DNA from: Lewinellaceae bacterium
Lineage (GTDB): Bacteria > Bacteroidota > Bacteroidia > Chitinophagales > Saprospiraceae
Reading direction: 5' to 3'
DNA length: 64,000 nucleotides
Assembly (NCBI GenBank): GCA_016711435.1
Contig: JADJSY010000011.1
Span: 1 to 64,000, forward strand
The position numbers and the translations under genes were made by a program. Below are positions 35,537 through 44,980 of this stretch, piece after piece. The notes under the pieces were generated by a model, which was not told where the DNA came from, searched no databases, and worked only from the letters and a program-made list of their open reading frames with translations. How positions within the stretch are numbered: the first letter of the stretch is position 1; each line of letters begins with the position of its first letter.

Positions 35537-36247
35537 TGCATAATATACTAAAAATAACCTGGTTACACCTGTTTCCCGGCTTACTAATTACATTGCTCTA
35601 TGTAATTCTGGCGCCTGTTGTCAATGCAGCAGGGTATCCGTCCTTAATGGCTCTGATGATTGCCTTTTTACTGGTGATCTCCCTTTTGAATGGTACTACC
35701 TTTTAGCAAAGGGAAACAGGTATCCGGACGATATTCGTTGTCCGCTGTATTGCCAACACAGCCTGTACCACTAAAAAAACGCATCCTGGCTATTTCAGGT
35801 GGCATCCTGGCCATTGTGTTCATCGCAGGTGGTATGCAGTTTTTCGACACCTCTATAAAAGAAGCGCTGGAGCAATGGTTGCCGAAATGGTATTTTTTTG
35901 ATGAAGACTACAAAAGCGGCTATACAAAAGAGGCCATCATCGTTACGGCCGGCTTACGTATTGTTGTGGATGGCTTCATTATCCCTATTGTAGAAGAACA
36001 GTATTTCAGAGGGTACCTGCTACCAAAAATTCCGGCCACCGGCGTCAAAGCGCCAATGGCCGGAAGTATACTCTTTGCCCTGTATCACTTTTGGCAGCCC
36101 TGGAATTACCCCTCTCTGTTGCTCATTTCGGGCGTGCTGGTATTTACAGCCTGGCACTTCAAAAACTACAAGATCAGCCTATATATTCACCTGATTATCA
36201 ATTTGTTAGGATCAATCGCATTTTTTTTGTTGGTGAGCAAGCCATAG
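35537..36247 (+). CDS. CPBP family intramembrane metalloprotease, frame broken
   Basis: The first frame (ATG at 35537) encodes two membrane helices (HLFPGLLITLLYVILAPVV, LMALMIAFLLVISLL). From about 35690 the +1 frame continues with SKGKQVSGRYSLSAV and more membrane helices. The CPBP glutamic/metal-type site is seen as VEEQYFRGYLLPKI (EExxxR), followed by LYHFWQPWNYP. One extra base near 35685-35690 would join the frames. These abortive-infection/CAAX-like proteases cut within membranes; many remove prenyl-like tails or process peptides. Substrate unknown. Confidence 0.75.
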
Positions 36248-36273
36248 GCCGGAACGAACCCGGCATTACGGTA

Positions 36274-37659
36274 TTACAAATCCTTCAACTCTGACACCAG
36301 CTTCTGCAAAGTATCCTTCGCGTCGCCGAACAGCATTTTGGTTTTGGGCAGGAAAAACAACTCGTTTTCAATACCCGCGTAACCCGCCCGCATACTGCGT
36401 TTGAGTACGATGGTATTTTTGGCATCCCACACTTTCAGCACCGGCATACCGTAAATGGGGCTGCCGGGGTCAGTTTCAGCAGCGGGATTTACGACGTCGT
36501 TGGCGCCAACTACAATCACCACATCCGTATTGGGCAAGTTTGGATTGGCTTCTTCCATTTCCAGGAGTTTGGGATAGGGTACATCGGCTTCTGCCAGCAA
36601 AACGTTCATGTGGCCAGGCATACGGCCGGCTACCGGGTGAATGGCATAGTACACCTCTACCCCTTTGTCTTCCAGTTTTTTCTCTAATTCATGGCAAACG
36701 TGCTGCGCCTGCGCTACCGCTAAACCATAACCCGGCACAATACATACTTTGCCGGCGTAAGCGCATAAAATAGCAGCGTCGGAAAGACTGATTTCCCGAA
36801 CCACCTGATCGCCGCTTGCGGATATTCCGGAAGCGCCGCCGCCGAAAGAACCGATAATTACATTCAGCAGCGAACGGTTCATCGCTTTACACATTAAAAC
36901 GGTGAGGATAGTACCTGCTGAACCCACCAAAATACCCCCCGTGAGCATGACCTGGTTGTGGTATAAAAAGCCGCCGAATGCCGCTGCCATACCAGTAAAC
37001 GAGTTGAGCAACGAAATAACCACGGGCATGTCCGCTCCGCCGATGGGCAACACGAACAAAATACCGTACAGTGATGATAAAGCCAGCAAAATCCAGAGTG
37101 CAGAGCCTCCCAACATGTCGGGATTGACCACCGCAATACCTAATATGATGAAAATAAGCGCTAATAAACCGAGGTTTAAAAAAGTCAGGTAGCGGCCGCC
37201 GAAGTCTTTGATTTTTTCATCCAATTTCCCGAAAGCCACGATACTGCCAGTGAATGACACACTCCCAATCACCAATCCGAGAAACACGATCAGCAGATAG
37301 CCCGCCGAACCTTCCGGATGGCTGTGGTATTCAACGAGGGAAATAATGGCCGCACATGCGCCGCCCATCCCATTGAAAAACGACACCATCTGCGGCATGG
37401 CAGTCATTTTGACTTTCATAGCCATCAGCCAGCCGATAATTGTACCAATGCCCATTGCAGCCAGTATCCAGGGAATATTTCCAATCGGTTGACCGTCTTT
37501 TTCATGAAACAACACGGTGCCTGCGATGGCCAGTATCATACCGGCTGCCGCCAAAAGATTGCCTTTGCGCGCGCGATCCGGGCTTCCCAACATTTTGAGG
37601 CCGAGAATAAAAGTAACGGAACCAATGAGGTAGGAGAATTCGAGTAGAAACTTTGACAT
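36274..37659 (-). CDS. pntB: NAD(P) transhydrogenase subunit beta
   Basis: 461 aa. The N-terminal two thirds are membrane helices (domain II); the last third is the NADP-binding domain III with AYAGKVCIVPGYGLAVAQAQHV and NTDVVIVVGANDVVNPAA. It couples hydride transfer between NADH and NADP to proton movement and so supplies NADPH. It follows pntAB and pntAA in the same direction, with a repeat in the gap before it. Confidence 0.96.
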   Translation of the reverse strand: MSKFLLEFSYLIGSVTFILGLKMLGSPDRARKGNLLAAAGMILAIAGTVLFHEKDGQPIGNIPWILAAMGIGTIIGWLMAMKVKMTAMPQMVSFFNGMGGACAAIISLVEYHSHPEGSAGYLLIVFLGLVIGSVSFTGSIVAFGKLDEKIKDFGGRYLTFLNLGLLALIFIILGIAVVNPDMLGGSALWILLALSSLYGILFVLPIGGADMPVVISLLNSFTGMAAAFGGFLYHNQVMLTGGILVGSAGTILTVLMCKAMNRSLLNVIIGSFGGGASGISASGDQVVREISLSDAAILCAYAGKVCIVPGYGLAVAQAQHVCHELEKKLEDKGVEVYYAIHPVAGRMPGHMNVLLAEADVPYPKLLEMEEANPNLPNTDVVIVVGANDVVNPAAETDPGSPIYGMPVLKVWDAKNTIVLKRSMRAGYAGIENELFFLPKTKMLFGDAKDTLQKLVSELKDL

Positions 37660-37669
37660 TTTTTTTTTA

Positions 37670-37770
37670 GGTTGAGATGTTGAGGGTTGAGGGGTTGAGG
37701 GCCGAGGTTAATAAGGACATTCCATTATAACTAATGCCCTCAACATCTCAACTTTCAACAATCTCAACCC
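37670..37770. repeat. GTTGAGR heptamer hairpin repeat, copy 5, between pnt genes
   Basis: Left arm GGTTGAGATGTTGAGGG, TTGAGGGGTTGAGGGC; right arm GCCCTCAACATCTCAAC, CAACAATCTCAACCC. The spacer lacks the GGTGGTAACTC core of the other copies. It occupies the gap between pntAB and pntB and would form a hairpin inside the pnt transcript. Confidence 0.75.
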
Positions 37771-37778
37771 TTTTCCAA

Positions 37779-38078
37779 CTACTTCTTTTTCTTAAACATT
37801 TCCAGCATCCGGTTGGTGACGACGAAGCCGCCGACCACGTTGAGGGTGCCGAGTAAAACAGCGAGAAAACCGAGTATGAGGGCTAAATAATCACCGCTGT
37901 GGGCATGGCCCATTACAATAATTGCACCGATAATGACTACCCCGTGAATGGCATTGGCGCCAGACATAAGGGGCGTGTGCAGGATGGCCGGCACATGGGA
38001 TATCACCTCGATACCCAACAGGATAGACAAGATGACAATGTAAATAATATCTTGATTTTGAAGGAAAAAGTCTGTCAT
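37779..38078 (-). CDS. pntAB: NAD(P) transhydrogenase subunit alpha, membrane part (PntAB)
   Basis: 99 aa with three membrane helices: IIYIVILSILLGIEVISHVPAIL, HGVVIIGAIIVM and YLALILGFLAVLLGTLNVVGGFVV. This is the second half of the split alpha subunit, as in many bacteria with three-gene transhydrogenases. It forms part of the proton channel with PntB. Confidence 0.93.
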   Translation of the reverse strand: MTDFFLQNQDIIYIVILSILLGIEVISHVPAILHTPLMSGANAIHGVVIIGAIIVMGHAHSGDYLALILGFLAVLLGTLNVVGGFVVTNRMLEMFKKKK

Positions 38079-38192
38079 GGTGACACGGTTGTCGGTTGTC
38101 GATAACTATTATGAATACCAAAGGAAGCAGTCAAAACAAGTGTACAAATCGCATGTAAACCATTGGTTACCATTGCTTTTTGCCTTTTCATT

Positions 38193-39323
38193 TCACGCTG
38201 TTTGCATCACTTTTTTCATTCTTTCGCTCATGATTTCACCTTGATGCGCGATGCAGGTGGCTGCTATGATATCGTCATTAAAATTGAGATTCAATTCACC
38301 TTTAACAGCGATCAGTTTGATGAAATTAAACACGTTTTTGCCAAACATGACACTTGCATCTTTTGGTATGGAAGCCGCCAGATTAGAATCGCCGATGATG
38401 GTAACGCCTTTGTGACGGATGGTTTTGCCGTTTTCCGTCACCTCACAATTGCCACCCGAAGAAGCGGCCATATCTACGATCACAGCGCCGGATTTCATGG
38501 CTGCAACCGTATCCTTTCGCAGCAGCAACGGCGCTTTGCGACCGGGGATTTGCGCAGTGCATATCACCACATCCGCAGCAGCAGCATGGTTGTGAATCAG
38601 TTCAGCCTGGCGTTGTTTGAATTCATCGGTTTGTTCTACGGCATAACCACCCGCAGCCTTGTCGTCGATGGCGCCCGCCACTTCCACGAATTTGGCGCCG
38701 AGGCTGAGTACTTCTTCTTTCGCAGCAGCCCGCACGTCGAATGCTTCTACCACCGCTCCGAGGCGTCGGGCAGTCGAAATGGCCTGCAATCCCGCTACAC
38801 CTGCCCCAAGAATCAATACTTTTGCCGGCTTGATGGTACCGGCAGCCGTCATGAACATCGGAAAAAACGTAGGCAGGAGACTGGCTGCGGTCAGAACCGC
38901 TTTGTAACCGCCTACAGTTGCCATGGAGGACAGCACATCGAGCGCCTGCGCCCGTGTGCTGCGGGGGGCCAGGTCGAGGCTAAACGCAGAAATGCCGGAT
39001 TGCAGCAATGCTTCTATGACATCCGGTTGACTGAGCGGATTGAACTGGCCTATGAGGATTTGACCGGTACGGAGTTGGTCGAGAACGGATTGGGTCGGCG
39101 GGTGGATTTTCACCAACAAGTTGGATTGTTTGAGAACCGTTTCCTGGTCAGTTATTTGTGCGCCTTGTTTTTCATAACTGGCATCGTCGAAAAACGCGAA
39201 AGTGCCCGCTCCCCGTTCGACCAATATGTTTTGAAAACCCAATTTCATCAAGCCCGGAAGCGCATCGGGCGTTAAAGCGACACGATGCTCACCGTCGCTT
39301 TCTTTCAAAATACCAAGCGTCAT
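38193..39323 (-). CDS. pntAA: NAD(P) transhydrogenase subunit alpha, soluble part (PntAA)
   Basis: 376 aa. NAD-binding domain I related to alanine dehydrogenase: starts LGILKESDGEHRVALTPD and has AKVLILGAGVAGLQAISTARRLGAVVEAFDVR (dinucleotide fold) and VICTAQIPGRKAPLLL. It delivers hydride from NADH to the NADP domain of PntB. It is the first gene of the pntAA-pntAB-pntB run and ends 114 bases before pntAB. Confidence 0.95.
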   Translation of the reverse strand: MTLGILKESDGEHRVALTPDALPGLMKLGFQNILVERGAGTFAFFDDASYEKQGAQITDQETVLKQSNLLVKIHPPTQSVLDQLRTGQILIGQFNPLSQPDVIEALLQSGISAFSLDLAPRSTRAQALDVLSSMATVGGYKAVLTAASLLPTFFPMFMTAAGTIKPAKVLILGAGVAGLQAISTARRLGAVVEAFDVRAAAKEEVLSLGAKFVEVAGAIDDKAAGGYAVEQTDEFKQRQAELIHNHAAAADVVICTAQIPGRKAPLLLRKDTVAAMKSGAVIVDMAASSGGNCEVTENGKTIRHKGVTIIGDSNLAASIPKDASVMFGKNVFNFIKLIAVKGELNLNFNDDIIAATCIAHQGEIMSERMKKVMQTA

Positions 39324-39611
39324 TGTTTGGTGTTTATTTATAAGTGAGTAGTTTTTGGAAATTCCATGGTTCCATGCGGATGGCCGATTCCCGGCTGTTT
39401 CAGAAATAAAGCGCCGAAAGTAACTGTTTTAAAAAAACGAACAATCGAATAGAAGGGATATTTTTTTGTCAAGCCTGGCATTTTAGAACAAATGCGGTGG
39501 ACAGCGATGTACAATCGTCGCAATCTGCAAGTTGCATGATTAATTCCAAATTCCATGCCGACGGCTTATAGAGAGCATTTGTAGCGGCGGCGTCTTGTGA
39601 AATCGCGCCGT
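39324..39611. other. spacer, no gene seen
   Basis: 288 bases between pntAA and the response regulator. A short minus-strand frame is present but has no recognisable content. The pnt promoter should lie here. Confidence 0.4.
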
Positions 39612-40319
39612 TCAGCATAACTCAGGGCCGTTGCTGCCCCTGAACTTTCGCCCCACCGGCACCTGAAACCCGTCAAATTCGATTTTATTTCGGTGTCTCA
39701 GAGACAACTTGTCGCCGGCAACTATAAATGACTTATGCACCCTTACAAAGCCGTGTGGCGCCAGCAATTGTTCGAGACTTTTCATCGTCATCCGCACCAC
39801 ATGGCGACGGTCGGAGGTGTGGATAATCGCATAGTCTTTCAATCCCTGCACATGGGAAATGCCAAGCAGCGGGAGTGTGATACGTTTTACCCCCGACTGA
39901 ATTTCTATCATTGTCGGGGAGGTAGACGAAGCGAGTAAGGTGGACTGCATTCGCAGCAGGTCAAGAAACTCGATAGCCCGGTTTAAAGCGGTGTCGAAAC
40001 GTTCGCGGCGAATGGGTTTCACTAAATAATCTATCACGCCCAGGTCGAAACCTTCCAGCGCGTATTCCAAATGGGCCGTTGTCAGAATAGTAACGGGGCG
40101 ATTTTCAAGTGTACGCAAAAACGCCAGTCCTGTTTCTTCCGGCATCTGAATGTCAAGCAATAAGATATCTGCCGTGTTTGCCTCACACCATTGGCGGGCT
40201 TCCAGCGTGTTGTAAGCACGGTAGCACAGTTCCACCCGCTCGTGACCCTGCAGGTAGTTTTCCAAAATGCGCTGGGCGATGGGTTCGTCATCTACGATAA
40301 GGCACTTGTACTTTGTCAT
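39612..40319 (-). CDS. LytTR family response regulator
   Basis: 235 aa. The receiver domain reads KCLIVDDEPIAQRILENYL, with the phosphorylation Asp in ILLLDIQMPEETG and the switch Lys in DYLVKPI. The LytTR DNA-binding domain follows with IEIQSGVKRITLPLLGISHVQGLKDY and FVRVHKSFIV. It overlaps the kinase gene (ATGA) and is phosphorylated by it. Target genes unknown; the divergent propeller gene is one candidate. Confidence 0.93.
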   Translation of the reverse strand: MTKYKCLIVDDEPIAQRILENYLQGHERVELCYRAYNTLEARQWCEANTADILLLDIQMPEETGLAFLRTLENRPVTILTTAHLEYALEGFDLGVIDYLVKPIRRERFDTALNRAIEFLDLLRMQSTLLASSTSPTMIEIQSGVKRITLPLLGISHVQGLKDYAIIHTSDRRHVVRMTMKSLEQLLAPHGFVRVHKSFIVAGDKLSLRHRNKIEFDGFQVPVGRKFRGSNGPELC

Positions 40320-41422
40320 TTCAGTTGCAGTTGCAAACGAACATTGAAATACCCTTGATCTGCCCCGGTCTCCAACCGGTACCGGTTTGGATAGAGCAAG
40401 TCGAGGCGTTTTTGTACATTTTGAAGACCCAGGCCAAGCGAGGGCGATGATTCGCCGTGGGCAGGATGGAGGTTCAGGGTTTTCAATTGCAGCATATTGC
40501 CTGTTACCTTTATTTCCAATTTCAAAAAGGGTTTTTCACGGCTCCTGTACACGCCGTGTTTAAATGCATTTTCCACTAAGGGTAACAGCAAAAGCGGGGC
40601 AATTCGTTGGTTTTCAACCGCACCCTCTATCGTGAACGACACGTCGGCAGCATCCGGCAAACGCAACAATTCAAGATCGAAGTAATTGTGCAGGTTGTCC
40701 AAATCCTTTTTCAAAGGCACCGTGGAGGCATTTCCTTCAGCCAGCGTGTATTTCATAATATCGGCCAACTTCAGCACGGTTTCGGCGGCTAAATCGGAGC
40801 GTTCGAGTACCAGGCCGTAAAGGTTGTTTAGCGTGTTGAACAGGAAATGCGGGTTGATCTGGGCTTTCAGGACGTTTAGTTCGGCCATCGTTTTTTCTAA
40901 CTGCACCTGTTGGAGTTGCTCGCGCTGCCTGAAAAAATCATCGATGAATTTCAGCAGGATAGAGATGACTAAGTAACGGCATACCGTAAGCGCATTGAGT
41001 ACCAAGCGGTTATAAGACAAAGTTTCGGGAAAAACGTTCTCTTCTGTTTCGATCTCCACTGGGGTATGCGCGTTTTCTTTTTGCTCTTCCAACGGAGGAT
41101 GCATCCGTTCGTGTACCTGTTGCCAGGGGTTATTTTCAATGCGGCTGGTAAGCAATGCGCCGCATGCAATGGTAAGCAGCAAACTGAATGTATACAATCC
41201 ATACCGTTTAGGGTTTAGAAATGCCGGTATCAGTACCCTTAAATGGAGGTAAACGATGGCTATCAGCAAGCCGTTTTTCAGTATCAGGGTACGAAAAAAC
41301 AAATGCGTGTCGAAATGCCGCAATTCCGCAGCATCCACAAAGTAAGAAAACAGCACGATGGCCCAGAACAGGTAGTGGTAAAAGTACCGGTTGTTGGTGA
41401 TTTGATCGCGCCAGTTGCCCAT
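40316..41422 (-). CDS. LytS-type sensor histidine kinase
   Basis: 368 aa from the ATG at 41422 (the open frame runs further up but reads across the divergent promoter region). Four membrane helices in the first 150 residues (YFYHYLFWAIVLFSYFV, LLIAIVYLHLRVLIPAFL) with no large sensor domain. The His-kinase domain reads LKAQINPHFLFNTLNNLYGL with the phosphorylated His, and the ATP-binding region ends GLGLQNVQKRLDLLY. It works with the overlapping LytTR regulator. Confidence 0.92.
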   Translation of the reverse strand: MGNWRDQITNNRYFYHYLFWAIVLFSYFVDAAELRHFDTHLFFRTLILKNGLLIAIVYLHLRVLIPAFLNPKRYGLYTFSLLLTIACGALLTSRIENNPWQQVHERMHPPLEEQKENAHTPVEIETEENVFPETLSYNRLVLNALTVCRYLVISILLKFIDDFFRQREQLQQVQLEKTMAELNVLKAQINPHFLFNTLNNLYGLVLERSDLAAETVLKLADIMKYTLAEGNASTVPLKKDLDNLHNYFDLELLRLPDAADVSFTIEGAVENQRIAPLLLLPLVENAFKHGVYRSREKPFLKLEIKVTGNMLQLKTLNLHPAHGESSPSLGLGLQNVQKRLDLLYPNRYRLETGADQGYFNVRLQLQLK

Positions 41423-41563
41423 ACGGTGTTTTTGAGGCGAAGGTAGCGACTCCAATATTTGTACGGGCAGGGACTTGGTCGCAAATCCGGGTCGTTCGTC
41501 GCACAGCGGTCCTCCCATTCCGGAATGTGCAAGTATTTTTATCACTGATACAACTAAATCAAT

Positions 41564-42769
41564 ATGATGAAATCTAAAACAATTATACCGGGCCTCCTTT
41601 TTTTGCTCCTTTCCCAAATGGCGCCGGCTCAATGGGTCTCCCAAACCAGCAATACTTCGGAGGTACTGCTCGGCGTGTCATTTACTGACAATAATACGGG
41701 CTGGATCTGCGGTACTGCCGGCAAAATATTGCACAGCACCGGCGGAGGCCAAAGTTGGGCGCCCCAGCCGAGCGGCACCTCTAAATTCCTGCGTGATATA
41801 TGGATGACCAATGCCCAGGCAGGTATTATTGTCGGCGAAAGCGGCCTGATCCTGCGCACGACCACTGGCGGGCAGGATTGGCAAACAGTCAGCAGCGGCA
41901 CTTCCGAACACCTGGTTCATGTCCATTTCTCTGATCTACAAAATGGTATGTGCAGCGGTCAGGGCGGTGTGCTCCGGCGCACCACCAATGCCGGGGAGAG
42001 TTGGCAAACCATGCAAAGCGGCACTACCGTTGAATTGGCCGGTATCCACCAGTTCAATGCATCTGTGGCAACAGCAGTGGGGTTTGGAGGCAAAATACTG
42101 CGTACCGACAACGGTGGCAATCTATGGACGACACAGACAAGCGGCACTTCCGGCGATTTACGGGGCGTGTGGTTCATCAGTGCAGATACAGGTTTTGTAG
42201 TAGGCTTAAGCGGGCGTATCCTGCGCACCACCAATAGCGGCAATAGTTGGCAACCGCGCCCCAGCGGCACTACCGCAGATTTGTACGACGTGCATTTTAC
42301 TGATTCCCAGCACGGTACGGCAGTTGGGAAAGGCAAAATTCTGCACACCACAGACGGCGGTGATACCTGGCAGAACCAGCCCGTCGCGTTTTCCGGCGAT
42401 TTATACGCAGTTCATTTTGCCGGTTCCACACATGGATGGGCCGTCGGGCAACAGGGGCGTATTTTTCACCAGGCAACCACATCTTCCGCAGCGGCTCCTC
42501 TTGTTAATGTAAATAGTTTGACCCTGACGCCCAACCCTGTACGCGGGCTTCTGTATATCAATTTTGAAACGACCGAAGATGCAGACCTCGTTTTTTCGAT
42601 ACTCAGTAGTACGGGGCAATTAGTCAGTTCTTTGCCGGCCCGCCGGTTTTCCCAGGGCGATTACCGGTTTGAATGGAGCGCGGAAGCCTTGCCCGGAGGC
42701 GTTTATGTGTTGCATATCGCGACGACTTCGGGGCAATTTGCAGGCAGTAAAAAATTTATCAGGCAGTAA
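41564..42769 (+). CDS. secreted YCF48/BNR-type propeller with type IX sorting domain
   Basis: 401 aa. After a signal peptide (ends APAQ) come about seven repeats of roughly 40 residues of the form LxxVxFxDxxxGxxVGxxGxILxTTxGGxxWxxQxSGT, a beta-propeller like photosystem assembly factor YCF48 or sialidase BNR repeats. The tail (LTLTPNPVRGLLYINFE ... GSKKFIRQ) is a Por/type IX sorting domain. It is probably secreted or held at the surface, with an unknown binding role. It is divergent from the LytS/LytTR operon. Confidence 0.87.
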   Translation: MMKSKTIIPGLLFLLLSQMAPAQWVSQTSNTSEVLLGVSFTDNNTGWICGTAGKILHSTGGGQSWAPQPSGTSKFLRDIWMTNAQAGIIVGESGLILRTTTGGQDWQTVSSGTSEHLVHVHFSDLQNGMCSGQGGVLRRTTNAGESWQTMQSGTTVELAGIHQFNASVATAVGFGGKILRTDNGGNLWTTQTSGTSGDLRGVWFISADTGFVVGLSGRILRTTNSGNSWQPRPSGTTADLYDVHFTDSQHGTAVGKGKILHTTDGGDTWQNQPVAFSGDLYAVHFAGSTHGWAVGQQGRIFHQATTSSAAAPLVNVNSLTLTPNPVRGLLYINFETTEDADLVFSILSSTGQLVSSLPARRFSQGDYRFEWSAEALPGGVYVLHIATTSGQFAGSKKFIRQ

Positions 42770-42878
42770 TTATGGCTGTCATTGGTCGCAACTGCGGGCT
42801 GTTTGTCGCAAGTAGCAAACAAACTGTAACCTGAAAGCAGGTGTTTGGTCTCTCAGGAGAAAAACATACCACATAGTT

Positions 42879-44750
42879 ATGAAACAACACACATTACTCC
42901 TTATTTTGCTTGCAACGTTGTCCGGTTGCCGTTCTCAAACCCCAGACCTCACGCAACTCCGTGCCGACCAGTGGCAGGAGGACATCCGTTTCTTTATGGA
43001 ACAGGCCCCAAAAATCCATGTCAACCTGTACAACACCATGCCCAAAAGCCGGTTCGACAGCATCGGCAATGACCTGATCCATCGAGTTCCAAACCTGAGC
43101 TCCGAGCAAATCACTGCGGAAATGGTACGGTGGGTAGCGGCATTGGGCGATGGGCACACCAATCTAACCCTGCCTGACGCCCATGTCTACCCGGTACTGC
43201 CTTTTTGGTTTGAGGAAGGCTTTTTCATTGTCAACGCTCAAAAAGAAGGCAAACCCTGGTTAGGTTGGAAGTTATTGAAAATCAACAATGTAGCGGTAGA
43301 AACCATTGTAGAACGCTTGCGCCCATATCAACAGCGGGATGGCGAACAACAAATCAAAGCGCAAGCCCCCGGTTTTTTAGTCAGTGTAGAAGCCTTGCGC
43401 GCTGTATCTGTCGTAACAGGTGTGGAGCAGGCTGTTTTTACCTTCCAAAACACACAAACAGGGGAAATCAAAACCGCCGGATTGCAACCTTTGGAAGCAA
43501 CCGACGTCTACCGAAACCGGCATGGCGGCGACACCAACGAAAGCGATTCAGCGTGGCCGCTCTATCGCCGTCACCGCGATAAAATGTATTGGTTCGAATG
43601 GCTGCCAGACACCAAAACGCTCTACTTTCAATACAATACAATCCTGGAAAACCCGCATGAATCCGTTCAGGATTTTATTAAAAAAATGGCGGCTGCCGTA
43701 GAGGCAAACCCCGTAGAACGGTTTGTGGTGGATTTGCGCTGGAATGGCGGGGGCAACCTGTTTACCTCCAAACCCTTCACCGAATTTATCGCCCAAAACC
43801 CCAAAATCAACCAGCGCGGCAAACTTTTTGTCATCCTGGGGCGGCATACCTTTTCCGCGGCTTCTTATTTTACTTCGACCATGGAGTTCCGCACCCAGGC
43901 TATTTTCGTGGGTGAACCGACAGGCGCTTCCCCTAATCACTACGGCGACACACGCCCTGTCCGGCTGCCCAATTCCGGTCTGGCGCCTCAACTTTCATCC
44001 ATTTACTGGCAGAATAGTTTCCCTTGGGACAAACGCCCTGCTACTCAACCTGATATAGCGGCGCCGCCAACTGCCGCCGACTGGCTCGCTAACCGCGACG
44101 CAGCGATGGAAGCCATTTTGCAATCCAAAATGCAGCCCATGCGCCCGGTGGCTGTTCCTGAACCTTTGAAACAAGCCCTGCTTGGCCGTTATTTGTTTGA
44201 CGGGGAAAAACTTGTGAACATCCGGGAGCAAAACGGGCAACTCCGCCTTGACATCAAAGGTTTTGTAGCAACGAATTTATATTTGAACAGCGCCGAAACG
44301 AAACTTGCCTCCGATGTACGGAGTTTGTCCATAATATCCGCCGGCAAAGGTCAAATCATATTGGAAGCAATGGGTGGAAGCATGGTGCTGGAAAGACTGT
44401 CCGAGGATTTTATGCTTCCTGAAGAATTGCTCTCATCTGGTAAAATCAACGAAAGTTTGACTGCTTACCGCGCACTGAAACGGGAAAAACCCACGGCGCA
44501 CAGCGTCAGCGAAAACGAACTCAACCGCCTCGGTTACGAAATGATGAATGCCAAAAAAACAGAAGCCGCCCGCGCAGTTTTTGAACTCAATACCGAATTT
44601 TACCCGCAAGGTTTCAACACCTGGGACAGCCTCGCGGAGTATTATATGAACGCAGGCGACAAAACAAAAGCCATCGCTTACTACAAAAAATCAATAGCGT
44701 TAAATCCTGATAATAACAACGGAAAGAAAATGCTCCGGCAATTGGAGTGA
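42879..44750 (+). CDS. S41 family peptidase lipoprotein with C-terminal TPR
   Basis: 623 aa. Lipobox LLATLSGC. The tail-specific protease domain has LGDGHTNL near residue 90 and RFVVDLRWNGGGN, and the nucleophile Ser in GRHTFSAASYF, the usual TFSA/SFSA site. At the end, two TPR-like units are seen (NAKKTEAARAVFELNTEFYP, NAGDKTKAIAYYKKSIALNPDN), often found in Bacteroidota S41 relatives annotated as cyclase-like or beta-lactamase-adjacent proteins. Expected in the periplasm or at the inner face of the outer membrane. Substrate unknown. Confidence 0.88.
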   Translation: MKQHTLLLILLATLSGCRSQTPDLTQLRADQWQEDIRFFMEQAPKIHVNLYNTMPKSRFDSIGNDLIHRVPNLSSEQITAEMVRWVAALGDGHTNLTLPDAHVYPVLPFWFEEGFFIVNAQKEGKPWLGWKLLKINNVAVETIVERLRPYQQRDGEQQIKAQAPGFLVSVEALRAVSVVTGVEQAVFTFQNTQTGEIKTAGLQPLEATDVYRNRHGGDTNESDSAWPLYRRHRDKMYWFEWLPDTKTLYFQYNTILENPHESVQDFIKKMAAAVEANPVERFVVDLRWNGGGNLFTSKPFTEFIAQNPKINQRGKLFVILGRHTFSAASYFTSTMEFRTQAIFVGEPTGASPNHYGDTRPVRLPNSGLAPQLSSIYWQNSFPWDKRPATQPDIAAPPTAADWLANRDAAMEAILQSKMQPMRPVAVPEPLKQALLGRYLFDGEKLVNIREQNGQLRLDIKGFVATNLYLNSAETKLASDVRSLSIISAGKGQIILEAMGGSMVLERLSEDFMLPEELLSSGKINESLTAYRALKREKPTAHSVSENELNRLGYEMMNAKKTEAARAVFELNTEFYPQGFNTWDSLAEYYMNAGDKTKAIAYYKKSIALNPDNNNGKKMLRQLE

Positions 44751-44780
44751 GCATTGCCAACTTTCCGATGTAAAATTATC

Positions 44781-44827
44781 AATGTCCGAATCCGAACACA
44801 TCCGTTCGGGTTCGGACATTATTTTTT
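44781..44827 (+). terminator. intrinsic terminator after the S41 peptidase gene
   Basis: Stem AATGTCCGAATCCGAAC / GTTCGGGTTCGGACATT (with a G-T pair) around a short loop, followed by ATTTTTTG. It lies 31 bases after the stop at 44750. Confidence 0.85.
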
Positions 44828-44980
44828 GTAAAATAACTACCTAAAACACTGATTTACATGTAATTATAAAAACGGCTTGTTAGTTGACTATTTCTTGTAT
44901 GTAACTTAGCCGGTCATACAAAACGGGAGGATGAAGGTGTGCCACACATTTTTGAACATTCCCTATAAAACAGGAACACC

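Noticed and set aside
38163..39275. 370-residue open frame on the plus strand
   Set aside because: Antisense shadow of pntAA with no known domain; GC-skewed codon positions make such frames common.
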